The notes below the pieces were generated by a model, which worked only from the letters and a program-made list of their open reading frames with translations, was not told the origin of the DNA and ran no database searches. Position numbers and translations under genes: made by a program. A stretch of DNA of 64,000 bases from Flavobacterium sediminis. GTDB taxonomy: Bacteria > Bacteroidota > Bacteroidia > Flavobacteriales > Flavobacteriaceae. Where the stretch lies: NCBI RefSeq assembly GCF_003148385.1, contig NZ_CP029463.1, positions 682,001 through 746,000 on the forward strand, in the 5' to 3' direction. Of the stretch, positions 17,042 to 27,768 are shown in pieces; position 1 is the stretch's first letter, and each line of letters begins with the position of its first letter.

Positions 17042-18367
17042 TCAGAAAAATTTATCGATTATTAACTGTACAATATCTTTACCAAATGTTAATGCCATCA
17101 ATGTTAGCAAGATAATCATTCCTGCTGTCTGAACATAGCCAGCTGCTTTATCACTTAATGTTTTTCCAGTAATCATTTCAGCAATAGTGAACAAGGCATG
17201 ACCTCCGTCTAATCCCGGAATAGGTAACAAGTTCATAAACGCTAAACCGATTGAAAATAATGCTGTGAAATTCCATATAAACTCCCAGTTCCATGTATCC
17301 GGTAATTGGCGTGCAATCCCCACCGGGCTTTTCACTTGTTTATAAGCTCCTGTAGCCGGTCTTAAAATCAATTTGAAACTTTTGACATTATATACTAATA
17401 AAGACCATGATTCTTTTATAGCAGCAGGTATCGCCTCAAAAAGACTCATTTTTTGTTCAATCACATAATCATCTTTTAAATACGTTCTAAACATAAAACC
17501 AAGTTTTCCAATAGAATCGGTTTTTGCTTTTAGTATTTCTTCTTTGTTATTTCTAATAAGAGTTATCGATACCGAATCATTTTTATAATGTCCCAATGTT
17601 GATGAAAACTCATCTGTAAATTTAAACTTATTCCCGTTTAAGGCAATAATAGAATCGCCTTTTTTCAGCCCAGCTTTTTCTGCTTGTGTATCAGCCCAAA
17701 CAGAATCAACAGTTGCTCCCTGCATACGAGGCGCTATAAAATTTCTCCCTTCTTTCGCTAAAATATCACCGATTTGCTCGTCTGTCAAGTTTAGGGTAAC
17801 CACTTCGCCGTTTCTATCTACTTTAACTTCGCTACTGAATAAAATATCCATTACCATGCGGCTAAAGTTGTCCTGAAATTTTCCGTCTACCGAAACAATT
17901 TTATCACCGTTCTTAAACCCTGCTTTTTGACCTACTTCTCCAAAAGCCAATCCGTTTTTCTGAATAACTTCCGTAGAAACGTACTTTTTACCAACCGTCG
18001 TATACATTACGGTATAAATGAACCAGGCTAAAAGAATATTTACAATAATACCTCCTAACATAATGATCAATCGTTGCCAAGCCGGTTTTGAACGAAACTC
18101 CCATGGTTGCGGTTCTTGTTTCATTTGTTCAGTATCCATACTTTCATCGATCATTCCGGCTAGTTTTACATATCCTCCTATAGGCAACCAACCGATCCCC
18201 CATTCTGTTTCTCCTATTTTCTTTTTAAATAAAGAAAAACCGGCATCCATAAAGAGATAAAATTTTTCTACTCTTACTTTAAACCATTTTGCTGTGATGT
18301 AATGACCAAACTCGTGAAGAATAACTAAAACCGATAAGATAAATACGATTTGTGCTAATTGAATCAT
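17042..18367 (-). CDS. rseP: Site-2 intramembrane metalloprotease RseP
   Basis: A 441-residue M50 protease of the inner membrane that cleaves anti-sigma factors and remnant signal peptides. The zinc motif HEFGH is at residues 18-22 in the first helix, with the distal ligand in LLPIPGLDGGH near residue 385. Two PDZ-like segments lie between (about 120-200 and 205-290), for example GFKNGDKIVSVDGK and GLKKGDSIIALNGN. The gene lies between the tRNA-Asn promoter and the M1 aminopeptidase gene. Confidence 0.94.
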   Translation of the reverse strand: MIQLAQIVFILSVLVILHEFGHYITAKWFKVRVEKFYLFMDAGFSLFKKKIGETEWGIGWLPIGGYVKLAGMIDESMDTEQMKQEPQPWEFRSKPAWQRLIIMLGGIIVNILLAWFIYTVMYTTVGKKYVSTEVIQKNGLAFGEVGQKAGFKNGDKIVSVDGKFQDNFSRMVMDILFSSEVKVDRNGEVVTLNLTDEQIGDILAKEGRNFIAPRMQGATVDSVWADTQAEKAGLKKGDSIIALNGNKFKFTDEFSSTLGHYKNDSVSITLIRNNKEEILKAKTDSIGKLGFMFRTYLKDDYVIEQKMSLFEAIPAAIKESWSLLVYNVKSFKLILRPATGAYKQVKSPVGIARQLPDTWNWEFIWNFTALFSIGLAFMNLLPIPGLDGGHALFTIAEMITGKTLSDKAAGYVQTAGMIILLTLMALTFGKDIVQLIIDKFF

Positions 18368-18443
18368 TTTATAATTTCATTTTTACTTAGAACGACAAAA
18401 GTAAGGTTTTCACCTTACTTTTTATCATTATTTTAGGGTTAGT

Positions 18444-20357
18444 CTATTTTTTTATCAATTTTTTATGAATTTCCCCTTCGCTTGTCTGCAGCTTCACGGC
18501 ATACATTCCGTCTGCCAATGCCGTTAGATCTATCTCAGACTGTTCGCTTTCCAAAACTTTTTGTCCCAAATCATTATAAATAGTCACATTCTGTAAAAGC
18601 ATTGAATTCGGCATCTTTATCGTCAAAACATCCTGTACAGGATTCGGGTACAATGTAATTGATTCATCAATTGTAAAAGAATCTGTTCCTAAAGTCGCTG
18701 TATTATTTCTGGAAATAATGTGGTAATTAGGGTCAAACTCAACATCTGAAACCACAAACGGGACAGCAACCACAAATTCTTGTCCGTTGTATGTATTATC
18801 GACAACTACATCCTGAATCTCTCCTCCGGCGCCTAACAACCGGATCTCTAAAGGCATTTCAAAATACGTCACAGAAGCAGTAGACTGGCTTTGATTTACT
18901 GTGATCTTTGCCTGACCGGCACCCCAGTTCTGAGCTGTAATTGTATAACTCGGATACCCCTGATTGTAGATCCAGTCATTAAAAAATTCTGTCAAACTAC
19001 TTCCGTAAACAGCTTCTAAATGAGATTGCAACTGAGGCGTGATCGCATACGCATAAGCCAAGTTAGCATCTGCCAAATAATTTTGCAAGGCTTGAAAGAA
19101 CAGGGCATCTCCCATTTTCCAACGCAACATGTGCAAAACCATTGCTCCTTTATTATAGCTTAATCTACCACTAAAAATCCTACTCACATTTGTTGCTTCA
19201 GTATCTGTTAAATATACTGCCCCATCGACCTGAGACGTAATATTACTAATTTTTGACGCTTTCCAAGAGACAAAATTAGTTACCCCGTCCAGGTTTTCAA
19301 CAATCAGACCTGATAAATATTCGGCAAAGCCTTCATTCAACCAGATATCTTTCCATGTTCCGCAAGTAATCTTATCTCCGAACCATTGATGGGCTAATTC
19401 ATGCGCAATCAAATTCCTTCCGAAACTCCCCATAAAAGAAACCGTAGTGTGTTCCATTCCTCCGCCCCAACCAAACTGAGCATGTCCGTATTTTTCATTC
19501 AAAAAAGGATAAGGTTCAAACAACGTTTCAAACACATTCATTATAGGCAAGGTTTCTGCTAATTGTGTCTGCGCCGTAGTGTAGTTTTCAGGATAAATAT
19601 AGTTCACAATCGGAAATGTCGTTCCGATCCCTGCCGTTTGTGTATAGATCTGATAATTAGTTACTGCAATTGCTACCAGATAAGCCGGAATAGGATGACC
19701 ATGATGAAAATGTGTCGTTTTTGTTCCGTTACCGTTATCCACAACCGATTGTTCTAAACCATTGGTCACACTCACATAAGTATCCGGTGCCGTAATATAC
19801 ACATCAATTGAATCCACTTTGTCGTTTAAATCTTGCTTACACGGCCACCAATCTCGAGCACCGAAAGGCTCTGAGAGTGTATAAATAACAGGTGTACCAC
19901 TATGAGTTGTTGCAGTAAAAGCCGCTTCGTCAGTGTCAGGCGCTCCCGAATAATTAATCGTAATTGTCGCCGATGTTCCGTTTATTATAGTTGTTGGTAA
20001 ATTAATTACCAGCTCTTCACTTACATTCTGAGTAAAGGTTAAAGGCACTCCTCCCAAAGTAACGCTACTGACTGTTAAAACATCAGTCAAGTCAAAAGTA
20101 ATACTGTTCATATCCTCTAAAGCAGTAAACGTAGTCGTTACCTGCCCGCTAATAAAATAAACAGCCGGATCTACGGAAAATCGTAATTCATGATAGGTTA
20201 TATCATAATTTTGAGTATTCGGATTAACTTGAAAATTCTGAATCGCAGCAGCAGATTTCATTTCTGCTTCTACCATTCGGTTAAATTCTTCCTGTTCCGT
20301 TTGAGCAAAAGCAACAAAGCCTAAAACAAGAAGCATTATTAAGTAAAGTTTTTTCAT
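18444..20357 (-). CDS. Secreted M1-family aminopeptidase with T9SS type A sorting domain
   Basis: A 637-residue protein with a signal peptide (MKKLYLIMLLVLGFVAFAQ). The M1 beta-domain comes first, then the exopeptidase motif GWGGGMEHTTV, then HELAH at 319-323 with the third zinc ligand E342 in NEGFAEY. The last about 75 residues (LYPNPVQDVLTI...IHKKLIKK) are a T9SS C-terminal sorting domain, so the enzyme is sent across the outer membrane and attached to the surface or released. The ERAP-like C-terminal helical domain is absent. It probably releases amino acids from peptides outside the cell. Its stop lies 76 bp from the rseP start. Confidence 0.92.
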   Translation of the reverse strand: MKKLYLIMLLVLGFVAFAQTEQEEFNRMVEAEMKSAAAIQNFQVNPNTQNYDITYHELRFSVDPAVYFISGQVTTTFTALEDMNSITFDLTDVLTVSSVTLGGVPLTFTQNVSEELVINLPTTIINGTSATITINYSGAPDTDEAAFTATTHSGTPVIYTLSEPFGARDWWPCKQDLNDKVDSIDVYITAPDTYVSVTNGLEQSVVDNGNGTKTTHFHHGHPIPAYLVAIAVTNYQIYTQTAGIGTTFPIVNYIYPENYTTAQTQLAETLPIMNVFETLFEPYPFLNEKYGHAQFGWGGGMEHTTVSFMGSFGRNLIAHELAHQWFGDKITCGTWKDIWLNEGFAEYLSGLIVENLDGVTNFVSWKASKISNITSQVDGAVYLTDTEATNVSRIFSGRLSYNKGAMVLHMLRWKMGDALFFQALQNYLADANLAYAYAITPQLQSHLEAVYGSSLTEFFNDWIYNQGYPSYTITAQNWGAGQAKITVNQSQSTASVTYFEMPLEIRLLGAGGEIQDVVVDNTYNGQEFVVAVPFVVSDVEFDPNYHIISRNNTATLGTDSFTIDESITLYPNPVQDVLTIKMPNSMLLQNVTIYNDLGQKVLESEQSEIDLTALADGMYAVKLQTSEGEIHKKLIKK

Positions 20358-20468
20358 TTTTGGGAAATTTTAAGCTAATGTAGCCAAAAGCAATCATTTA
20401 TTAAAATTTTAATAATCAACTTGTTTAAAAATAAAGTATTTCGTTAACAAACTCCCGCTAAATTTCTT

Positions 20469-20476
20469 TAAATTTG
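20469..20476 (+). promoter_or_regulatory. -7 element of serS
   Basis: TAAATTTG matches TAnnTTTG, 19 nt before the serS ATG, giving a very short leader. Confidence 0.6.
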
Positions 20477-20495
20477 CCACTTAAATTTTTTAATC

Positions 20496-21770
20496 ATGTT
20501 ACAGATAGCTTACATTAGAGAGAACAAGGAAGAAGTTATCAAACGTTTAGCCAAGAGAAACATGGATGCTAACGATTTGGTAAATTTAGTAGTAGATTTA
20601 GATGAAAAAAGAAGAACTACTCAGGTTGAATTAGACAACACTCTTGCCGAATCCAATAAGTTATCCAAAGAAATTGGCGAATTGATGCGAAGTGGCGAAA
20701 AAGCCCAAGCAGAAACATTAAAAGAAAAAACAGCTCAGTTAAAAGAAAAAAGTAAAGAACTCAGCGATATTTTAAACGAAGTAGCTGCATCTTTACAAGA
20801 AGAACTATACAAGTTACCGAACGTTCCGAATGAAATTGTTCCGGAAGGCAAAACAGCTGATGACAATTTGAACGTATACCAGGACGGAGAAATTCCGAAT
20901 CTGTTTGAAGGCGCTTTACCACACTGGGAATTGGCAAAAAAATACGACATCATCGATTTTGACCTCGGTGCTAAAATTACCGGTGCCGGTTTTCCGGTGT
21001 ACAAAGGTAAAGGAGCTCGTTTACAACGTGCTTTAATCAATTATTTTTTAGATAAAAACACAGCAGCCGGTTATCAGGAAACTCAGGTTCCGCATTTAGT
21101 AAATGAAGCTTCAGGTTACGGAACCGGACAATTACCGGATAAAGAAGGACAAATGTATGTAGTAAATGAAGAACAACCTTTGTTTTTGATCCCTACAGCA
21201 GAAGTCCCGGTAACTAATTTATACCGTGATGTTTTGTTAAACGAAAATGACCTACCGGTTCTTTGTACCGGTTACACTCCTTGTTTCCGTAGAGAAGCAG
21301 GTTCTTACGGTGCACACGTAAGAGGTTTAAATCGTTTGCACCAATTTGATAAAGTGGAAATTGTTCGCATTGAACATCCTGACAAATCATACGAAGCTCT
21401 TGACGGAATGGTGGAACACGTTAAAGATATTCTTCAAGAATTAAAATTACCGTTCCGTATTTTAAGACTTTGCGGTGGCGATATGGGATTCACTTCTGCT
21501 TTAACGTATGACTTTGAAGTGTTTTCAACAGCGCAGGATCGTTGGTTAGAGATTTCATCTGTTTCTAACTTTGAAACGTTTCAAGCCAATCGTTTGAAAT
21601 TGCGATTCAAAGACAAAGAAGGTAAGAATCTACTGGCTCACACCTTAAACGGAAGCTCATTAGCTTTACCGCGCGTACTTGCAGGAATCTTAGAAAATTA
21701 TCAAACACCTGAAGGAATTGTAATTCCGGAGGTATTAAGACCTTACACCGGATTTGACATTATTGACTAA
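20496..21770 (+). CDS. serS: Serine--tRNA ligase
   Basis: A 424-residue class II aminoacyl-tRNA synthetase. Residues about 1-110 form the coiled-coil arm that grips the long variable arm of tRNA-Ser. Class II motifs follow: motif 2 in TPCFRREAGSYG and motif 3 in NGSSLALPRVLAGILENYQ, with the serine-binding region at ISSVSNFETFQANR. The length is normal. It has its own promoter and a strong terminator, so it is probably monocistronic. Confidence 0.97.
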   Translation: MLQIAYIRENKEEVIKRLAKRNMDANDLVNLVVDLDEKRRTTQVELDNTLAESNKLSKEIGELMRSGEKAQAETLKEKTAQLKEKSKELSDILNEVAASLQEELYKLPNVPNEIVPEGKTADDNLNVYQDGEIPNLFEGALPHWELAKKYDIIDFDLGAKITGAGFPVYKGKGARLQRALINYFLDKNTAAGYQETQVPHLVNEASGYGTGQLPDKEGQMYVVNEEQPLFLIPTAEVPVTNLYRDVLLNENDLPVLCTGYTPCFRREAGSYGAHVRGLNRLHQFDKVEIVRIEHPDKSYEALDGMVEHVKDILQELKLPFRILRLCGGDMGFTSALTYDFEVFSTAQDRWLEISSVSNFETFQANRLKLRFKDKEGKNLLAHTLNGSSLALPRVLAGILENYQTPEGIVIPEVLRPYTGFDIID

Positions 21771-21789
21771 GCGTTAATCTTATACAAAC

Positions 21790-21837
21790 AATGCACTATT
21801 TTAACACAAATATGTTAACTTAGTGCATTATTTATTT
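21790..21837 (+). terminator. Intrinsic terminator after serS
   Basis: AATGCACTA (21790-21798) pairs with TAGTGCATT (21821-21829), with inner pairing of TTTTAACA and TGTTAA, followed by a T-rich tail. Confidence 0.75.
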
Positions 21838-21841
21838 TAGT

Positions 21842-23623
21842 ATGCAAAAAGCCATTTTCACTTTCTTCCTTTTGTTTCAGTTGGTTGCCTTTTCCCAAAA
21901 CGATCAATTGGCTTTAGATTATTTTGAGAAAGGCGAATTCGACAAAGCGCTTACGTTACTGGAACCTTTAGCCGAAAAACAACCTTCAAACAGCTTTTAT
22001 TTTGACAAAGTTCTTTTTTGCTATCAGCAATTGCAACAATATGACAAAGCCGGCGAATTAATTGCTAAAAGAAGTAAAAGATACTTTCAACCGTATTTAT
22101 TTATTGAAGAAGGATACAACTGGCAACTTCAGAAACAGGAAAACAAAGCACATAAAAAATACGAAGAAGCCTTAAAGTCCATCGAAGACAATCCTAATTA
22201 TGCCTACCAGATAGGAAGTGCATTTGATAAAAAAGTTCTACCGGAATGGGCTTTAAAAGCCTATCAAAAAGGTCAGGAATTAAATCCGAACTTAAATTTT
22301 GACTATCAGATCGCATTACTTTACGGACAAATGGGACAACTGGATGAGATGACAAATAAATTACTGGACTATGCTTATCATAAAAAAGAAAGTGCTGTTC
22401 AGGTACAAAGCTATCTGACTCGTTTTTTGATCGATGAAGCAAACGAATCTTTCAGCAATAGCTTAAAAAAGGCACTTATTATCCGTACACAAAAAAATCC
22501 GGATATTTTCTGGAATGAATTTTTAAGCTGGTATTATGTTCAGCAAAAAGATTACGGAAAAGCATTTATTCAGGAAAAAGCCGTTTTTAAAAGAGATCCG
22601 GAATCCTTATACAATATCATTTCATTGGCTAAAATGGCTGTTGAAGATCAACAAACAACAGAAGCTACTTCAATGTTCGAGTTTATCTTGGCAAATACCC
22701 AAAATACCTCTTTACAGGTTGAAGCCGAGCATTTTTTAATGCAATCTAAAATTGATTCTGCCGATAAAAAGGAATATCCTGCTCTTGCCGAAGAGATGGA
22801 CTTACTACTTAAAAAATACGGTTTTACACCTTACACTTTAGACCTGCAAATTCTGACTGCTCATTTTGAAACTTTTTACAGAAATGATGCTTCGTCCGGA
22901 ATTGCTCTTCTGCAAAAGTCGTTGGAATTACCTTTGAACACCAGACAGTCTTCTAAAATTAAAATGGAGTTAGCCGATATTTTCTTATATGACGAGAAAT
23001 TCAATCAGGCTATTTTGTATTACGCACAAATTGAAGACAATTTAAAGAATGACGAAATGGCTCATCAGGCCAGTATGAAAATGGCAAAAGCCAATTATTA
23101 TAAGAAAGATTTTGACTGGGCATTGCAAAATGTAAAAATGTTAAAACAATCACCAAGCTTATTAATTGCTAATGATGCATTGGAACTATTCCTGCTCATT
23201 CAGGACAACTCTTCCACAGAAGACAGCACTCACATTGCATTACAAGCTTTTTCAGAAGCTGACCTCAAATTATATCAAAACAAAAAAGCCGACGCTCTAC
23301 AAGGTTTTCAACAAATTTTAGAACGGCACAAAGGAGAAGAAATCGAAGGAGCAACCTTGATGAAAATCGGACAGATTTATCAGGACTTTAAAAATTACGA
23401 CAAAGCTTTAGTTTATTACAATACTATCTTAACAGAGCACAAAGACGGGGTTTATATAGACGAAGCTTTATTTTTCTCCGCAGAAATTTATAATAAATTC
23501 CTAAGCGATCCCGAACAGGCAAAAGCATTTTACGAAAAAATAATTTTTGAGCATCAGGACAGCATTTATTATACTGATGCCAGACGACAGTATAGAATTT
23601 TAAGAGGTGATACTAATATTTAG
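21842..23623 (+). CDS. Tetratricopeptide-repeat protein, exported
   Basis: A 593-residue protein with a signal peptide (MQKAIFTFFLLFQLVAFSQ). TPR-like helix pairs run along most of the length, clearest at the N-terminus (ALDYFEKGEFDKALTLLEPL) and near 490-580 (IGQIYQDFKNYDKALVYYNTIL). Such proteins scaffold other proteins in the periplasm; the partner is unknown. It heads a rightward operon with the DUF4286 gene, rsmA and mgtE; the gap to the next gene is 9 bp. Confidence 0.85.
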   Translation: MQKAIFTFFLLFQLVAFSQNDQLALDYFEKGEFDKALTLLEPLAEKQPSNSFYFDKVLFCYQQLQQYDKAGELIAKRSKRYFQPYLFIEEGYNWQLQKQENKAHKKYEEALKSIEDNPNYAYQIGSAFDKKVLPEWALKAYQKGQELNPNLNFDYQIALLYGQMGQLDEMTNKLLDYAYHKKESAVQVQSYLTRFLIDEANESFSNSLKKALIIRTQKNPDIFWNEFLSWYYVQQKDYGKAFIQEKAVFKRDPESLYNIISLAKMAVEDQQTTEATSMFEFILANTQNTSLQVEAEHFLMQSKIDSADKKEYPALAEEMDLLLKKYGFTPYTLDLQILTAHFETFYRNDASSGIALLQKSLELPLNTRQSSKIKMELADIFLYDEKFNQAILYYAQIEDNLKNDEMAHQASMKMAKANYYKKDFDWALQNVKMLKQSPSLLIANDALELFLLIQDNSSTEDSTHIALQAFSEADLKLYQNKKADALQGFQQILERHKGEEIEGATLMKIGQIYQDFKNYDKALVYYNTILTEHKDGVYIDEALFFSAEIYNKFLSDPEQAKAFYEKIIFEHQDSIYYTDARRQYRILRGDTNI

Positions 23624-23632
23624 CAAAACAAT

Positions 23633-23959
23633 ATGATTATATACAACGTTACTATCAATATAGACGAAACCGTACACCACCAATGGTTAGACTGGATGAA
23701 AAACAAGCATATTCAAGATGTTTTGGCAACCGGTTTATTCACCAATGCCAGAATGGTTAAAGTCTTAGTGGAAGAAGAAATGGGCGGAACTACCTACTCT
23801 ATTCAATATTTTTGTCCAACCAGAGAGAATCTGGATCTTTATTACAAAGAACACGCTCCGAGATTGCGTCAGGAAGGTTTTGAACTTTTCGGTGACAAAA
23901 TGTTGTCTTTCAGAACAGAGTTGGAAGTCATGAACGAATTTTTCTCTGAAAGCAACTAA
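23633..23959 (+). CDS. DUF4286 family protein
   Basis: A 108-residue soluble protein beginning MIIYNVTINIDETVHHQWLD, the characteristic opening of DUF4286. The overall pattern suggests a ferredoxin-like alpha/beta fold. Its function is unknown. It lies between the TPR gene and rsmA, 34 bp before rsmA. Confidence 0.85.
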   Translation: MIIYNVTINIDETVHHQWLDWMKNKHIQDVLATGLFTNARMVKVLVEEEMGGTTYSIQYFCPTRENLDLYYKEHAPRLRQEGFELFGDKMLSFRTELEVMNEFFSESN

Positions 23960-23993
23960 AAAAACTTCCTTTATTCACCATTAAACAAAATAA

Positions 23994-24773
23994 ATGGACA
24001 AAGTCAGAGCCAAAAAGCACCTTGGGCAACATTTTTTGACAGATGAAAATATAGCCAAAAACATAGCCGACACGCTTACATTAAACGGGTATCAAAAAGT
24101 ATTGGAGATAGGTCCTGGTATGGGTGTATTAACAAAATATTTGTTAGAAAAGCCTATAGAAACTTTTGTTATTGAGATCGATACGGAATCTGTAACGTAC
24201 TTAGAAACACACTACCCTAAATTGCAAGGGCATATCATTTCTAAGGATTTCCTGAAGTATAATATTAATGAAGTTTTCCAGAACGAACCTTTTGCTATCA
24301 TAGGGAATTATCCATATAACATTTCTTCCCAAATTGTTTTCAGAACATTGGAAATGCGCGATCAGATCCCTGAATTTTCAGGAATGTTCCAAAAAGAGGT
24401 TGCCGAACGCATTTGCGAAAAAGCAGGCAGTAAGACTTACGGCATTCTTTCGGTATTGACTCAGGCTTTTTACGAGGCAGACTATTTATTCACCGTACCG
24501 GAACATGTTTTTAATCCGCCTCCGAAAGTAAAATCAGGTGTTTTACGTTTGATCCGTAAAGAAAATTATCATTTACCTTGTGATGAAAAATTATTTTTCT
24601 CTGTAGTTAAACAAGCCTTTAACCAAAGAAGAAAAACACTTCGAAACAGCTTAAAAAGCTTTATTAATTCTGATAATTTAAAAGAAGATAGTATCTTTGA
24701 CCTGCGCCCGGAGCAACTTCCGGTGGAACAATTCATTGAACTCACTCAAAAAATAGCTGCCTATGGAGTTTAA
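23994..24773 (+). CDS. rsmA: 16S rRNA (adenine1518/1519-N6)-dimethyltransferase
   Basis: A 259-residue KsgA-type enzyme that dimethylates two adenines in helix 45 of 16S rRNA. Visible signatures are [16 protein letters not shown] at the N-terminus, the SAM-binding [11 protein letters not shown], and the catalytic NYPYNIS (motif IV) near residue 105. Normal length. The 3' end overlaps mgtE by 11 bp. Confidence 0.96.
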   Translation: MDKVRAKKHLGQHFLTDENIAKNIADTLTLNGYQKVLEIGPGMGVLTKYLLEKPIETFVIEIDTESVTYLETHYPKLQGHIISKDFLKYNINEVFQNEPFAIIGNYPYNISSQIVFRTLEMRDQIPEFSGMFQKEVAERICEKAGSKTYGILSVLTQAFYEADYLFTVPEHVFNPPPKVKSGVLRLIRKENYHLPCDEKLFFSVVKQAFNQRRKTLRNSLKSFINSDNLKEDSIFDLRPEQLPVEQFIELTQKIAAYGV

Positions 24774-26115
24774 AATCAGCAGAGAGCTTATTCACGAACT
24801 TGAAGTTTTAATTCAAGAAAATAAAGAGCAGGAAGTTTTTCACTTGCTTAAAGATATGCACTATGCTGATGTCGCCGAAATCATGGAAGAACTGGATGAT
24901 TATGGCGCTATTTATGTTTTCAACACTTTAGATTCTGAAAAAACAGCCGAGATCTTACTGGAACTTGACGAAGAAGTAAGGATTAAAATTCTGAAAAGCC
25001 TTTCGGCTAAAGAGATTGCTGATGAGCTGGACGAATTAGACACTGACGATGCCGCCGATATCATTGCTGAATTACCTCAGGAGAAAAAAGAACAGGTAAT
25101 ATCAGAGCTGGAGGATGTTGAACATGCTAAAGATATTGTTGACTTATTACGCTATGACGAAGATTCTGCCGGCGGATTGATGGCAAAGGAACTCGTAAAA
25201 GTCAATGAAAACTGGAATGTTCTGACTTGTGTAAAAGAGATGCGCGCTCAGGCAGAAAATGTTACCCGAGTACATTCGATCTATGTCGTAGATGATGAAG
25301 GTCGCTTAAAAGGCCGCCTTTCCTTAAAAGATTTACTAACCACTTCTACTAAAACACCTATCAGCGAGGTATACATTCCCAAAGTAGACTATGTTAAAGT
25401 GGATACTGAAGGTGTGGAAGTTGCCCGTATTATGCAAAAATATGACTTGGAAGCTATCCCTGTAGTTGATGAATTGGGACGATTAGTAGGACGCATTACC
25501 ATTGATGACATTGTAGACGTTATCAAGGAAGAAGCTGATAAAGATTACCAATTAGCTGCGGGTATCTCACAAGACGTAGAAGCTGATGATAGCATTTTAG
25601 AGTTAACCAAAGCACGCTTACCATGGTTGGTTCTGGCTTTATCCGGAAGTTTTATAGCCGTTAAGATTGCCAGTACTTTTCAGGGAGCAATGAATGATTT
25701 TCCGGTAGTATTCTTCTTTACGCCGCTTATTGCTGCCATGGCCGGAAATGTAGGCGTTCAATCTTCTGCCATCATTGTTCAAGGTTTGGCCAACAATTCT
25801 TTGAGTGGCTCCCTTTGGAAACGTTTAATTAAAGAGTTGCTTCTGAGTTTATTGAATGGTCTTTTTTTAGCTGTTTTATTACTAATAGGTAGTCATTTTA
25901 TTATCGGGGTCGATTATCTAGTTGGTTTTACAGTAGCTATTTCATTAGTTTCCGTCATTATTTTAGCAGCATTAATCGGGACTTTTATTCCGATAACGTT
26001 AAACCGCTTCGGCATTGATCCGGCTTTAGCTACCGGACCGTTTATTACCACAAGCAACGATATTTTCGGGATCTTGATCTACTTTTCCATTGCTAAAATC
26101 ATTTTAGGTTTTTAA
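24763..26115 (+). CDS. mgtE: Magnesium transporter MgtE
   Basis: A 450-residue Mg2+ channel/transporter. The cytoplasmic MgtE-N superhelical domain covers about 20-125, rich in acidic residues ([19 protein letters not shown]). A CBS pair covers about 130-255. Five membrane helices run from about 280, with the pore segment [14 protein letters not shown] near 425. Binding of Mg2+ to the cytoplasmic domains closes the channel in the family. Translation is coupled to rsmA. Confidence 0.95.
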   Translation: MEFKISRELIHELEVLIQENKEQEVFHLLKDMHYADVAEIMEELDDYGAIYVFNTLDSEKTAEILLELDEEVRIKILKSLSAKEIADELDELDTDDAADIIAELPQEKKEQVISELEDVEHAKDIVDLLRYDEDSAGGLMAKELVKVNENWNVLTCVKEMRAQAENVTRVHSIYVVDDEGRLKGRLSLKDLLTTSTKTPISEVYIPKVDYVKVDTEGVEVARIMQKYDLEAIPVVDELGRLVGRITIDDIVDVIKEEADKDYQLAAGISQDVEADDSILELTKARLPWLVLALSGSFIAVKIASTFQGAMNDFPVVFFFTPLIAAMAGNVGVQSSAIIVQGLANNSLSGSLWKRLIKELLLSLLNGLFLAVLLLIGSHFIIGVDYLVGFTVAISLVSVIILAALIGTFIPITLNRFGIDPALATGPFITTSNDIFGILIYFSIAKIILGF

Positions 26116-26124
26116 ACTTTAATT

Positions 26125-26373
26125 ATGAACAGAAAAATAAAATTAATCTGGGATTTCAGAGGTCCGGCTGCCGCCAAAACTGCCGAACATCACGATATTC
26201 ACCTAAAAGAGTTTCTGGAACAAGAGAAGTACAGCTTACAAATTACCGGTTTTGAGATTATAAATGACATGTATGCGACCGCTTTTCTGGTAGTTGAAGA
26301 AAAAGATATGATCACATTCCGAGATAGTTTAAAACCACACAGGGGTGAGGTTTATATTGAACCAGAGGCATAA
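26125..26373 (+). CDS. Conserved hypothetical small protein
   Basis: An 82-residue protein (MNRKIKLIWDFRGPAAAKTAEHH...) without membrane segment or signal. It has a mixed alpha/beta pattern and an acidic C-terminus (VYIEPEA). It is the last gene of the operon after mgtE (9-bp gap) and abuts the convergent DUF4010 gene directly. I recognise no function; its length and context suggest a genuine conserved gene. Confidence 0.75.
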   Translation: MNRKIKLIWDFRGPAAAKTAEHHDIHLKEFLEQEKYSLQITGFEIINDMYATAFLVVEEKDMITFRDSLKPHRGEVYIEPEA

Positions 26374-27642
26374 TCAATACGTATACAATAATAGTATTGC
26401 TGCAATATTAAAAAGTAATACAACGCCAAAGCCTTTCAAAACCCATTTCTTTGTTCCTTCACCACTTAAAAACCAGGCATAGCCCAACTTTATAATATTA
26501 TTTCCGACAATAGCCTGAAGGGTTGCTGCCAACAAAGCATGGCTAGTCACATCATAATGTCCCTGAAATAAATTCAACAGAAAAGGATCAATATCTGTAA
26601 ACCCAACTATAATGGACAGTCCGTTTAGTCCTTGCTGCCCGAAATGAGTAATAGAAAACTGAGTAATAGCCGAAAACAACACATACAACAGTGAAAAAAC
26701 TACAGCTACTTTAAATTCTAACGGATTACGATCATCTAATATGGGCTGAGAGGCTGAAACTTCATCTTTCCCTGATCTATACATCCAAAAACCGACAGTT
26801 AGTGTTACCCCAAACAAGACAATAAAATAAGGCAATGCTTTTAGCGCCAAAGCAACATTAAAAATAACGATCAGGATATAAATGCGTAAAAACATCATAG
26901 CTGTTGCCATTACAATTGTAGCTGCGTATGTTTTAGGTTGTCTTCCTGTTTCTTTGCTTTTCTTCGCTAAAATGATCGTACTGGCCGTACTACTATACAA
27001 ACCACCTAAAATACCGGTAAGCAAAAGTCCCGCTTTAGGAAAAGCATATTTGCGCAACAAATAACTTAGATATGAAATTGCTGATACTACTACTACTGCT
27101 AACCAGATATTATAAGGAGATACAGGAAGCCAGTCCAATCCTGTTTCTTTGGGTAACAGCGGTAACACGACTCCTGTTATAATAATGAATTTTGCCAGCG
27201 TAATGAACTCCTCCGAATCAATCTCATCGCTAAAATCCTGTAACGGCTTTTTTATCTGGGCTAAAATAATAACTGCTACAAAAAACAATAATGAAAACCA
27301 ATGCGGATTTTTCAACAAGATCAGTGAAAAAGAATACGTAATTAATCCCAATATCACTGTTGTCAGCCCGTAACGTCCTTCTATCTTAATCTTTTGGAAA
27401 TAGTAAATCGCAAGAAAAACCCCGACCATGACAAAACCGACCAAAAAAGGAATCAGTGTTTCTTTATCGGCTAACAAAAGTAAAAACCCTAATACTCCGA
27501 TGAATGCAAATGTTCTGTCTGTACCGAAGGTTTGTTTCTCTTTCGGAAATCTTTTTCTTTGCTCTAAACCGATACTCAAAGAAAATAACACAACGAGAAC
27601 AAACTCAATTAAAGTTTGAGGAATCCAGTTTTCTACTTCCAT
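26374..27642 (-). CDS. MgtC/SapB and DUF4010 domain membrane protein
   Basis: A 422-residue protein with about 12 hydrophobic segments. The N-terminal part has the MgtC/SapB-like signature (SLSIGLEQRKR...FGTDRTFAFIGVLGFLLLL) and the rest matches DUF4010 (for example GGLYSSTASTIILAKKS). The role is unknown; distant relatives act in Mg2+ homeostasis, and the convergent neighbour is mgtE, though the two are on opposite strands. Its stop abuts the 82-residue gene with no room for a terminator. Confidence 0.85.
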   Translation of the reverse strand: MEVENWIPQTLIEFVLVVLFSLSIGLEQRKRFPKEKQTFGTDRTFAFIGVLGFLLLLADKETLIPFLVGFVMVGVFLAIYYFQKIKIEGRYGLTTVILGLITYSFSLILLKNPHWFSLLFFVAVIILAQIKKPLQDFSDEIDSEEFITLAKFIIITGVVLPLLPKETGLDWLPVSPYNIWLAVVVVSAISYLSYLLRKYAFPKAGLLLTGILGGLYSSTASTIILAKKSKETGRQPKTYAATIVMATAMMFLRIYILIVIFNVALALKALPYFIVLFGVTLTVGFWMYRSGKDEVSASQPILDDRNPLEFKVAVVFSLLYVLFSAITQFSITHFGQQGLNGLSIIVGFTDIDPFLLNLFQGHYDVTSHALLAATLQAIVGNNIIKLGYAWFLSGEGTKKWVLKGFGVVLLFNIAAILLLYTY

Positions 27643-27710
27643 TTATTATGACTTAAAATGTATTCCCGTAAAGTTACAAAGTTTTTACAGACAAAACTTT
27701 GTACAACAAA

Positions 27711-27740
27711 AAACGCAAAGTCAGAGACTTTGCGTTTCAT
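27711..27740 (-). terminator. Terminator of recQ
   Basis: AAACGCAAAGTC-AGA-GACTTTGCGTTT is a perfect 12-bp hairpin. A T-rich run follows on the minus strand, in the right direction for recQ. Confidence 0.8.
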
Positions 27741-27768
27741 TAAAGTTATCTTTTAAAATCGCATGAAT